A stretch of 27,019 nt of DNA from positions 1 to 27,019 of IMG/VR virus record IMGVR_UViG_3300036826_000154. The stretch is one strand, 5' to 3'. Made by a program: the position numbers and the translations under genes. The notes under the pieces are model-generated. The model was not told where the DNA came from. It saw nothing but the letters and a program-made list of their open reading frames with translations, and ran no database searches. The DNA comes from a virus. This document shows positions 22,887-27,019 of the stretch, piece after piece (position 1 is the stretch's first letter; the number at the start of each line of letters is the position of its first letter).

Positions 22887-22982
22887 CTAGCGGACGAGCG
22901 CGAACACCATCGCCGCCAACACCAGCGCCAGCGCGCCGGCGAGCAGCGCCCAGCCCAGCACCGGCCCGCCCCTCAAGCGCAC
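22887..22982 (-). CDS. Small hydrophobic membrane peptide following the transglycosylase
   Basis: A frame open to 22887 encodes, from GTG 22982, 31 residues: V-R-L-R-G-G, then an uninterrupted hydrophobic helix of Leu, Ala, Val, Met and Gly ending in Arg. A shorter form from GTG 22961 (24 residues) has AGGGG eight bases upstream. The start overlaps the end of the transglycosylase gene by ten bases. A single-helix membrane peptide next to a wall hydrolase suggests a holin-like partner, but the size is at the lower limit and no family is recognised. Confidence 0.4.
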   Translation of the reverse strand: MRLRGGPVLGWALLAGALALVLAAMVFALVR

Positions 22983-23347
22983 GACCACTGATAGGACAGC
23001 CCCCGCGAGAACGCGTACGCCGCGGCCAGGCTCGACCACTTGGCGCTGAACCGCGAATAGCGGCGGTATCTGAGCGCGTTCCACAGCGTGGGCCCGAACT
23101 GGAACAGCCCCGCGTAGATGCCGTTGGTGGCGTAAGGATCAAACCGCGACTCACACCACGCCACCGAGCGCAGCCACGATTCACTCACCTTTCGGTGAAG
23201 CGCGGCCCGTCTGATACACGCGCGCGTAGACCCGTGGTCGCATTGGATCCTGGCGTGACGGATCTCACAGCCATGCGGCCGCGAGGAATGACAACCGTCA
23301 ACGGCGGCAGGTGAGAGCAACAGGGCGCTGACGGCCAGGGCAAGCAT
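22973..23347 (-). CDS. Secreted transglycosylase/lysozyme-like protein
   Basis: ATG at 23347 with GGGAGG six to eleven bases upstream is preferred over ATG 23395. The 124-residue product has a hydrophobic N-terminal signal (residues 1-17), Cys19 just after it (weak lipobox V-D-G-C), a Cys-rich spacer, then a transglycosylase-like domain at 55-124: S-W-L-R-S-V-A-W-C-E66-S with catalytic Glu66, N-G-I-Y-A-G-L-F-Q-F (75-84) and A-A-Y-A-F-S-R-G-L (109-117), ending W-S-C-A. This matches the RPF/lysozyme-like domains of actinobacterial proteins. It cleaves the glycan and, being exported by its own signal, would act outside the membrane or be a virion-associated enzyme. It overlaps a membrane peptide frame. 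Confidence 0.72.
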   Translation of the reverse strand: MLALAVSALLLSPAAVDGCHSSRPHGCEIRHARIQCDHGSTRACIRRAALHRKVSESWLRSVAWCESRFDPYATNGIYAGLFQFGPTLWNALRYRRYSRFSAKWSSLAAAYAFSRGLSYQWSCA

Positions 23348-23415
23348 GGGACCCTCCCGGGGACTGGAACCTGCCGGCAAGGGTGACGCGAGCATCGGAC
23401 GGGTAGGGCTAATCC

Positions 23416-23490
23416 ATGAGCCTGCTCACCCTGCTGATCGTGATCGCGCTGATCGTCCTGATACTCAGCGCCTTCGGCTACGCCCGCTAG
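23416..23490 (+). CDS. 24-residue membrane peptide, antiparallel to the operon
   Basis: ATG at 23416 opens a 24-codon frame ending with TAG at 23488-23490. The product is M-S-L-L-T-L followed by Ile/Leu/Val-rich residues to residue 17, then S-A-F-G-Y-A-R: one short transmembrane helix with a C-terminal Gly-Tyr-Ala-Arg. The SD is weak (GTAGGG, ending seven bases before the ATG). It resembles tiny membrane proteins such as the DUF3309 type in layout only. Its stop shares CTAG with the stop of the convergent gene at 23487. A lone hydrophobic ORF of this length can arise by chance. Confidence 0.35.
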   Translation: MSLLTLLIVIALIVLILSAFGYAR

Positions 23491-23672
23491 CGCTCGATCG
23501 CCGTCAAGCGCCAGTCCACCTCGGAGTCGACGCGGATCAGGCCCGCATCGCTGAGCAGCGTCACCGGCTCATCCAACTCGCGGGCATGCTCGAGCAGCAG
23601 CCACACGCTCGCCGGCTGCCCGAGAACGACCAGGCCCATCCCCGGCACCTCCAGCGCCGTATGCGTAGTCAC
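23487..23672 (-). CDS. Small protein, unknown
   Basis: A 61-residue protein, GTG at 23672 overlapping the preceding stop (GTGA). It has a mixed alpha/beta pattern (G-L-V-V-L-G, 13-18; W-L-L-L-E-H-A-R-E-L-D, 24-34; D-S-E-V-D-W-R-L at 49-56). Fourth gene of the regulator transcript. No family recognised. Confidence 0.5.
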   Translation of the reverse strand: MTTHTALEVPGMGLVVLGQPASVWLLLEHARELDEPVTLLSDAGLIRVDSEVDWRLTAIER

Positions 23673-23884
23673 GGCGACCCGGCGTTACGCGCCCGCAAGC
23701 GCTCCACCGGCCGGCCCGCGAACTCATCCGCCGCCCGGCCGGCCACCCAATCCGGCCCATAGAGCAAACTGACCTCGCGCATCAGGCTGCCCAGAGGCAC
23801 CCCGGCCACGCGGGCGCAACGATCCAGGCGCTCCCTGTCGGCGCCGCCGAGACGAACCACGACCCGCGGCTCACCCGCCCGCAT
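23669..23884 (-). CDS. RHH-like small protein
   Basis: A 71-residue protein from ATG 23884, with GGAAGG upstream (three-base spacing). The first 45 residues (E-P-R-V-V-V-R-L, then A-D-R-E-R-L-D-R-C-A-R and P-L-G-S-L-M-R-E-V-S-L-L) have the strand-helix-helix layout of RHH (Arc/MetJ/CopG-type) DNA-binding domains, followed by a charged tail. It overlaps the previous gene by 14 bases and the next by four. It would act as a dimer binding short repeats; the match is by layout only. Confidence 0.5.
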   Translation of the reverse strand: MRAGEPRVVVRLGGADRERLDRCARVAGVPLGSLMREVSLLYGPDWVAGRAADEFAGRPVERLRARNAGSP

Positions 23885-24095
23885 GACCCTTCCACGCCTT
23901 CACGCTGTCGGGCTGGGTGAGGTGGCGAAACAGCTTCGCCCGCTCGCCGGTGGCCTGCGCGAAATAGTCGCGGCCCGATGCGCCGCAGTAATGACACGGA
24001 TTCTCCCGATCTCCCGTAGCCATCGCCCCGGCCCACACATGCCCCAGCCCCTCGGGGCGCTTAGGGCAATCCCCCACACCCGGACCGTCGATCAT
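23871..24095 (-). CDS. Small Cys-pair protein, unknown
   Basis: A 74-residue protein, ATG at 24095 overlapping the stop of the RHH regulator (ATGA). It has C34-H-Y-C37 within P-C-H-Y-C-G-A-S-G-R-D-Y-F and a single N-terminal Cys (C10), plus H64-area residues less clearly placed; a mononuclear zinc site or half of a dimer site is possible. It lies between two RHH-like genes. No function assigned. Confidence 0.5.
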   Translation of the reverse strand: MIDGPGVGDCPKRPEGLGHVWAGAMATGDRENPCHYCGASGRDYFAQATGERAKLFRHLTQPDSVKAWKGHAGG

Positions 24096-24367
24096 CGCGC
24101 CGCCCTCGCCTTGGCCTCGTTGAGCTTGGCCTGGCGGGCCAAGTGATAGCCCTGCACGCGCTCATAAGCCTCGCGCTCCTCATCACGATCAGGCACAACG
24201 GGCTTGGGCACCACCGGGCGAGCAGGCAACACGGGGCGAACAAGCCCGGCCTCGATGAACGCCTCCATCACCACCTGACGAGACGTACCGTTCGCCTTCG
24301 CCAGCGCATCGATACCGGCAATCACCTCCTCACGCAAACGAACCGCCACAGCAGGCCGAACAGGCAT
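24092..24367 (-). CDS. RHH transcriptional regulator
   Basis: ATG at 24367 is chosen because GAGGTG ends six bases before it and the promoter at 24399-24427 lies within the alternative N-terminal extension (ATG 24427). The 91-residue protein begins M-P-V-R-P-A-V-A-V-R-L (strand), then R-E-E-V-I-A-G-I-D-A-L-A-K-A (helix) and T-S-R-Q-V-V-M-E-A-F-I-E-A-G-L (helix): an RHH fold. A Pro/Val-rich linker leads to a charged coiled tail. RHH dimers bind tandem or inverted short repeats; the 18-bp tandem repeats at 24401-24436 overlap its promoter, so autoregulation is likely. First gene of the leftward transcript. Confidence 0.72.
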   Translation of the reverse strand: MPVRPAVAVRLREEVIAGIDALAKANGTSRQVVMEAFIEAGLVRPVLPARPVVPKPVVPDRDEEREAYERVQGYHLARQAKLNEAKARAAR

Positions 24368-24398
24368 GTATTCACCTCGAGGATCGGAACCAACCCGA

Positions 24399-24436
24399 AG
24401 CGTATTCGGCCGCCCAAACGTATTCAACGGCCCAAA
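24399..24436 (-). promoter_or_regulatory. Leftward promoter overlapped by an 18-bp tandem repeat
   Basis: On the minus strand TTGAAT (24427-24422) is followed by 17 bases and TACGCT (24404-24399), a fair sigma-70-like promoter that puts the RNA start about 25 bases before the regulator ATG. On the plus strand the same bases form two tandem 18-bp units: CGTATTC-GGCCG-CCCAAA (24401-24418) and CGTATTC-AACGG-CCCAAA (24419-24436), identical at 15 of 18 positions. A third CGTATTC-like copy (TGTATTC) lies at 24367-24373. Such repeats suit binding by the RHH product of the adjacent gene. Confidence 0.6.
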
Positions 24437-24518
24437 ACGGAGGGTGCGAGCGGGAGGGAGACTGATTCAGCGCGCGCGCGTGGGGCCCCCGGGATGGGGT
24501 GGCCGGCCCCCGATTTTC

Positions 24519-24530
24519 CCGTTTGAACGG
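24519..24530. repeat. CCGTT-TG-AACGG inverted repeat, copy 1
   Basis: CCGTTTGAACGG is a perfect 5-2-5 inverted repeat. Related copies in this region are at 24761-24770, 24796-24805, 25040-25048, 25956-25965 (reverse orientation) and 26888-26897. Common core: CGTTTGAACG. Two further matches lie inside coding sequence (12544-12553, 17127-17134) and may be chance. Inference: operator of a phage regulator. Confidence 0.6.
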
Positions 24531-24755
24531 TCACCCCCGGGGGTGGGGGCTCGAGGCCGCGGCGGATGCCCCATCCGCCGCATTGCACGCTGCAGAGCCA
24601 GATACGCGCATATGACGCCGAGGATGACGCCACCTGCGCCCGCTACAGCATCCCCGCGCGAGCAGCGGTATTCAATGCATAATCTGGAGCCGAGCCGCGC
24701 GCCCTCGCGCCGCCGGTTGTGCGAGCTCGGCCGAGCTGCTGCGCGATTGGCGCCG

Positions 24756-24815
24756 TTGTCGTTTGAACGGTCGGGTTGGCGTGCTGGCTCTTGTCGTTTG
24801 AACGGCGGGTTTGGC
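24756..24815 (+). repeat. Two 25-base direct repeats containing GTTTGAACGG
   Basis: Unit 1 (24756-24780) and unit 2 (24791-24815) share TTGTCGTTTGAACGG, then a related CGGGTT-TGGC end; the period is 35 bases. Each includes the 4-2-4 inverted repeat CGTT-TG-AACG. The phased arrangement upstream of the rightward operon suggests cooperative protein binding or an iteron-like function. Confidence 0.6.
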
Positions 24816-25028
24816 TTTGTCTCGCGCGCGTGTTCGCGTCTTGGCGCGGCGCGTTGTCTCGCGCGTAATCGCGCGCTCTGGTTCGTGGGGCTTTGAGAGC
24901 CTGGCCGGGGAGCTTCTGGCCGGGCATGCTCTCGCCGTGCGCCGGCCTCGCGCGTGCGGGATGTGGTGCGCCTGGCCGCGGCCGCCCTCTCACCCTTGCC
25001 TGTTGTGCCATCCGTTGGCATGGATTAC

Positions 25029-25058
25029 TTGACATGCCCGTTTGAACGATGGTAGGTT
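25029..25058 (+). promoter_or_regulatory. Rightward promoter with the operator motif in its spacer
   Basis: TTGACA (25029-25034), an exact -35 consensus, is followed by 18 bases and TAGGTT (25053-25058), a fair -10. The spacer holds CGTTTGAACG (25039-25048), the motif repeated elsewhere, so a bound protein would block the promoter. It would start transcription about 30 bases before the first small gene at 25098. Confidence 0.65.
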
Positions 25059-25097
25059 GGTGATGGTTCCAGTCCACCCGCAGTAACGGAGGGTTCA

Positions 25098-25184
25098 ATG
25101 CGTGATTACCTGTTCGGCCTCGTGATCGTGTTCGCGCCCGTGGCCGTGTTCACCGCCATCGTCGGCGTGGGCCTGTTCGCATAG
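25098..25184 (+). CDS. 28-residue membrane peptide, first gene of the rightward operon
   Basis: ATG at 25098 with GGAGG (25088-25092) and a five-base spacing; TAG at 25182-25184. After M-R-D-Y, the peptide is almost wholly hydrophobic (Leu, Val, Ile, Phe, Ala, Gly, Thr), with one Pro at residue 14, giving a single kinked transmembrane helix that ends at the C-terminus. A palindrome TAGGCGCCTA (25182-25191) covers the stop. The leader CGGAGGGTTCA is the same as that of the membrane protein gene at 2963. The presence of promoter and SD makes translation likely. Function unknown; early host-takeover membrane peptides are a precedent. Confidence 0.6.
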   Translation: MRDYLFGLVIVFAPVAVFTAIVGVGLFA

Positions 25185-25255
25185 GCGCCTAGCCGTATCT
25201 CGCGCGCCTGAGAGGATCGCCACCCGTTCGCTACGGGAGGCGCGCACTACGCAAG

Positions 25256-25315
25256 GGGCCCGCCGCGGCTGCAACCGTGGCGGGCCCGACATCCCAAGAG
25301 GCTTAGGAGGCCTTG
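25256..25315 (+). promoter_or_regulatory. Structured leader A with conserved SD block
   Basis: GGGCCCGCCGCGG (25256-25268) pairs with CCGTGGCGGGCCC (25275-25287), a 13-bp stem with one G-T wobble and a six-base loop, followed by AAGAGGCTTAGGAGGCCTTG (25296-25315), in which AGGAGG is the SD for ATG 25318. A near-identical block follows different hairpins at 26604-26663. An additional short hairpin CCCGT/ACGGG lies at 25223-25237. The hairpin may stabilise or separate the mRNA, or regulate translation. Confidence 0.55.
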
Positions 25316-25317
25316 AG

Positions 25318-25512
25318 ATGCACGCCGAGAGTACACCTGTCGTTGGGCAGCCGTCCGCGCATGGCCACGCGGTCACCTGTATCTGGTGCGGCTGGACCGA
25401 TAGCCATAGCCAGCACCTGTGGTGCGAGTGGGAAGACGCGCGCGGGTGGGAGTGCGAGAACGAGTCCGCGTGCCACGTCCGCTTTGACGCGCGCCACGAG
25501 GCCACGTCGTGA
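25318..25512 (+). CDS. Small Cys-rich zinc-binding-like protein
   Basis: A 64-residue protein starting at ATG 25318, seven bases after AGGAGG. It has C21-I-W-C24-G-W, then C36, C46 and C52 plus several His, enough for one or two zinc sites. It ends with a TGA that overlaps the GTG of the next gene. Its mRNA has the structured leader A. Very likely an early phage regulator or DNA/RNA-binding adaptor, but the family is not recognised. Confidence 0.65.
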   Translation: MHAESTPVVGQPSAHGHAVTCIWCGWTDSHSQHLWCEWEDARGWECENESACHVRFDARHEATS

Positions 25513-25610
25513 TCGCCCTGGCCACGATGCTCGGCCTGGTCGTGCCGTTGGTTGCGGGTGGCTTTGCCGCCACCCGCGGCGCGCGCCCGGAGAATCGCCA
25601 TGGCCGCTAG
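25509..25610 (+). CDS. 33-residue membrane peptide with basic tail
   Basis: GTG at 25509 overlaps the previous stop (GTGA), so translation is coupled. The peptide has a hydrophobic helix (residues 2-21, Ile/Leu/Val/Ala/Gly/Met with Pro13), then a hydrophilic tail with R-G-A-R-P-E-N-R-H-G-R. The last 11 bases overlap the ATG of the next gene (25600). It has the layout of a single-pass membrane peptide with a cytoplasmic positive tail. Function unknown. Confidence 0.5.
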   Translation: MIALATMLGLVVPLVAGGFAATRGARPENRHGR

Positions 25611-26010
25611 CCGCAAGCCTCGCCCGTTCACGCGCGCCGGCCTGCACAAGGTCGCGTGCCACGACTGCGGCCACTACACCTATGAGGCCGTGGCGCAGCT
25701 GGAACGCCGCGGCCTGCTGCCGTGCCCGGATTGCGGCGTGCGGATGGTCCCGGACGAACTCGAGCTCGCATTGCTGCTCGGCCTGGAGGATCTCCCGATC
25801 GTCCGGGAGTGGCAGCGGATCGCGGCCAATAAAGAGGCCTCGCAACGCCGCTCGCTGGGCTGGAATGAGGCCGCGGCGCGCCATAGCGCCGGGACCCTGG
25901 CCAGCATGGAACAGGCGGCCGCGGATGAGATGCGCGCCGATCGGCGCGCGCGTTGCCGTTCAAACAGGTTGCAGGCGCTCTTGCCCGTGGCCGAACCCCT
26001 TCCGTTCTAG
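25600..26010 (+). CDS. Zinc-ribbon protein with helical tail
   Basis: ATG at 25600 has GGAG seven bases upstream and is preferred over the in-frame ATG at 25552. The 136-residue protein has C20-H-D-C23-G and C42-P-D-C45-G, a classic zinc ribbon, between a basic N-terminus and a long charged helical tail (50-136). Zinc ribbons of this type bind nucleic acid or partner proteins. The gene overlaps the peptide gene upstream by 11 bases. Near its end the reverse motif CCGTTCAAAC (25956-25965) occurs. The identity of the family is unknown. Confidence 0.68.
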   Translation: MAASRKPRPFTRAGLHKVACHDCGHYTYEAVAQLERRGLLPCPDCGVRMVPDELELALLLGLEDLPIVREWQRIAANKEASQRRSLGWNEAAARHSAGTLASMEQAAADEMRADRRARCRSNRLQALLPVAEPLPF

Positions 26011-26023
26011 CCGATTCCGTTTT

Positions 26024-26029
26024 TAGAGT
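26024..26029 (+). promoter_or_regulatory. Possible leaderless -10 box before the HNH gene
   Basis: TAGAGT lies seven bases before ATG 26037, with no SD in the 26-base gap. It resembles the boxes before the XRE and terminase genes, although the -35 is weak. The same hexamer occurs at 454-459. Confidence 0.35.
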
Positions 26030-26036
26030 CTGCCCC

Positions 26037-26408
26037 ATGCCACCTAAGCCCAAATGCCTCTGCGGAACCTGCAAACGCTGCAAGCAGCGCGAATACATGC
26101 GCGCCTGGTATCGGCGCAAGAGTCCCGAGCAACGTCGCGCGTGGGTTGCGCGCCGCGATCGGGAAAAGATCCGCCAGCGCGAGCGCGAGGCCTACGCGAA
26201 CGATCCTGCCGTCAAGGCACGTAAGCGCGCCTATGGTCGCGTCAAGGTGAAGATGGACTCTGGGCGCCTAGTGCCGTCTCCGTGCGAGATGGCCGGCCCG
26301 GATTGCGTGGGCTCGATTGAGGCCCATCACGAGGATTACGCGAGGCCGTTGAACGTGCGCTGGCTTTGCCGATTCCACCATGCCCAGCATCACGCGAGGA
26401 GAAGCTAA
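26037..26408 (+). CDS. Small HNH endonuclease
   Basis: A 123-residue protein from ATG 26037. It begins with a Cys-rich knuckle C7-L-C9-G-T-C12-K-R-C15, then a basic helical linker (20-70). C83 and C90 precede the HNH core I-E-A-H97-H98-E-D-Y-A-R-P-L-N106-V-R-W109-L-C111-R-F-H114-H115-x2-H118-H119. This is the layout of small phage HNH proteins (nicking or homing endonucleases, some with packaging functions). Here it lies in an early-type operon away from the terminase, so a homing or host-DNA-degrading role is more likely than packaging. The TAA overlaps the ATG of the next gene (TAATG). Confidence 0.82.
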   Translation: MPPKPKCLCGTCKRCKQREYMRAWYRRKSPEQRRAWVARRDREKIRQREREAYANDPAVKARKRAYGRVKVKMDSGRLVPSPCEMAGPDCVGSIEAHHEDYARPLNVRWLCRFHHAQHHARRS

Positions 26409-26587
26409 TGCCCGTCGAACATTGCCCGCGATGCCATCAGATCATGGCCCTGGATCCACGGCCCGACGCACCGTGGATATCGGTTGTGTGCGAGACCTGC
26501 CGCGCCATCGAGCGCGCACCTCAGGGTGAGGCCGTGCGGTTGTTCGCGCCCGCGCCGAATCAGATCACCGGACAACTGACGTTCTAG
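26408..26587 (+). CDS. Small zinc-ribbon protein
   Basis: ATG at 26408 shares its A with the HNH stop. The 59-residue product has C6-P-R-C9 and C28-E-T-C31, a minimal zinc ribbon, with a disordered tail of Ala, Pro and Gln. Translation is coupled to HNH. Ribbons of this size occur in many phage operons as DNA-binding or protein-interaction units. A palindromic leader follows. Confidence 0.65.
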   Translation: MPVEHCPRCHQIMALDPRPDAPWISVVCETCRAIERAPQGEAVRLFAPAPNQITGQLTF

Positions 26588-26603
26588 CCAGGGGTGCGGC
26601 TAG

Positions 26604-26685
26604 GCGCCGCGGCCGCCCGGGGTTAGCCCGGGTCCGGCCGCGGCGCGTGGCAATCCCGCCACGGCAAGAGGCTTTGGAGGCCTTG
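26604..26685 (+). promoter_or_regulatory. Structured leader B with conserved SD block
   Basis: GCGCCGCGGCCG (26604-26615) is the perfect reverse complement of CGGCCGCGGCGC (26635-26646), with an inner CCGGG/CCCGG stem (26617-26621/26627-26631). A second hairpin CGTGGC-AATCCC-GCCACG (26646-26663) follows, then AAGAGGCTTTGGAGGCCTTG (26666-26685) ending two bases before ATG 26688. The block is the same as in leader A except for one base. GGCAAG/CTTGCC around it can also pair, which could occlude the SD. Confidence 0.6.
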
Positions 26686-26687
26686 CC

Positions 26688-26870
26688 ATGAGTCGGAAGG
26701 ATTACGAATTGATCGCCGCATGCCTCGCCAATGCGCCGCAGGGCGCCGATCCCGAGGCCGACCGCGCGAGCGTCGCGCTGGCGTTCGCGCTGGAGATGGA
26801 ACTCGACAATCCGCGATTCGATCGCGAGCGGTTTCTCACCGCCTGCGGCATCGAGCCCGATCGCCGCTAG
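26688..26870 (+). CDS. Small conserved-looking phage protein (NPRFDRxRFLxACG type)
   Basis: A 60-residue protein starting at ATG 26688 after the structured leader B. It begins K-D-Y-E-L-I-A-A-C-L-A (4-14) and ends with N-P-R-F-D-R-E-R-F-L-T-A-C-G (41-54), a block I have seen in many tiny phage and plasmid proteins of unknown function. It is predicted to be helical with a single Cys pair (C12, C53). Last gene of the rightward operon, followed at 26892 by a strong terminator hairpin. Confidence 0.68.
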   Translation: MSRKDYELIAACLANAPQGADPEADRASVALAFALEMELDNPRFDRERFLTACGIEPDRR

Positions 26871-26891
26871 CCCGGGGTTAGCTCGCGGTTT

Positions 26892-26925
26892 GAACGGCCC
26901 GCCTAGTTGCGGGCCGTTCGCGTTT
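26892..26925. terminator. Intrinsic (bidirectional) terminator
   Basis: GAACGGCCCGC (26892-26902) and GCGGGCCGTTC (26909-26919) are a perfect 11-bp stem with a six-base loop, followed by GCGTTT on the plus strand. It ends the rightward operon after the 60-residue gene. On the minus strand it precedes the last bases of a frame ending at 26926, so it may also end leftward transcription. It includes the motif GTTTGAACGG (26888-26897), whose AACGG lies inside the stem. Confidence 0.7.
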
Positions 26926-27018
26926 CTAGCCCGCCGCCGCGCACACCGCCCACGCCGTCAGACTCCACGCGCCCGCGCCCACGGCCGCCGCCTGGGCGTT
27001 CCATACGCTCGAGCCCAG
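26926..27018 (-). CDS. Partial small frame, C-terminus of a possible leftward gene
   Basis: The minus strand is open from the right edge (frame starting at 27018) to TAG at 26926-26928, giving 30 codons: W-N-A-Q-A-A-A-V-G-A-G-A-W and a hydrophobic Trp/Ala/Val-rich end. It could be the C-terminus of a membrane protein convergent with the rightward operon. The terminator lies between the two. The fragment is too short to test, and a chance frame is possible. Confidence 0.3.
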   Translation of the reverse strand: MGSSVWNAQAAAVGAGAWSLTAWAVCAAAG

Positions 27019-27019
27019 C

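Larger units (their letters stand above)
24438..25028. other. Long noncoding control region between divergent transcripts
   Basis: About 590 bases without a convincing gene: the frames that stay open here have no SD, no family resemblance and unusual composition. It holds three GTTTGAACGG motifs, a perfect 14-bp palindrome CACCCCC-GGGGGTG (24532-24545), CG-alternating stretches, and TTGTCTCGCGCG-type repeats near 24815-24865 with a CGCGCG-TAAT-CGCGCG hairpin. It could contain operators or a replication origin. No AT-rich unwinding region is obvious. Confidence 0.5.

Noticed and set aside
24366-25098. Long frames on both strands through the control region
   Set aside because: No SD, no family resemblance, Arg/Ser/Ala-rich translations, and they cross promoter and repeat elements.

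Overview
The window is GC-rich DNA of a tailed bacteriophage. It holds a nearly complete virion-morphogenesis module on the minus strand and two small plus-strand modules at its edges. Several traits point to an actinobacterial host, though none proves it. These are the strong GC bias of third codon positions, a CPxCG-PGxPC type small zinc protein, a secreted transglycosylase ending in Trp-Ser-Cys, many GTG starts, and promoters that would give leaderless mRNAs. The tail genes suggest a short-tailed (podovirus-like) particle: a P22/SU10-like portal, an SU10-type major capsid protein, a short adaptor, a nozzle/propeller-like protein and very large internal (ejection) proteins. I see no tape measure, major tail tube or sheath gene.

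Reading the minus strand from right to left: a promoter at about 24.4 kb drives a ribbon-helix-helix (RHH) regulator and three small proteins (24367-23487). Next come a secreted transglycosylase and tiny membrane peptide (23347-22887), a 222-aa protein and a LamG/collagen tail fibre that share an N-terminal domain (22833-19840), and two small proteins (19830-19219). Then follow the large terminase (19177-17243), a U1-like zinc finger protein, a small acidic-tailed protein, the portal (16526-14544), a cluster of small proteins interrupted by a free-standing LAGLIDADG homing endonuclease (14547-12814), scaffold (12817-12131), major capsid (12056-10902), head-tail connector genes (10887-8161) and three internal-virion candidates (8129-3116). 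After a gap, a bifunctional SLT plus M15-like lysin (1805-693) and a partial zinc protein running off the left edge complete this strand.

On the plus strand, the left part carries a tiny membrane peptide (509-580), a candidate structured RNA (2009-2146) preceded by a good -10 box, a small XRE-type regulator with an operator-like palindrome (2487-2738) and a single-pass membrane protein (2963-3157). The right part (25.0-26.9 kb) is a rightward operon of very small proteins: two membrane peptides, three Cys-rich zinc proteins, an HNH endonuclease and a conserved-looking 60-aa protein. It begins at a TTGACA promoter and ends at a strong hairpin terminator.

The 24.4-25.1 kb interval is the divergent control region. 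It contains an 18-bp tandem repeat over the leftward promoter and several copies of an inverted repeat, CGTT-TG-AACG, which recurs through the right 2.4 kb. The least explained and most interesting elements are the 2009-2146 RNA, the CGTTTGAACG motif family, the paired hairpin leaders with an identical Shine-Dalgarno (SD) block at 25.3 and 26.6 kb, and the set of 23-33 residue membrane peptides.
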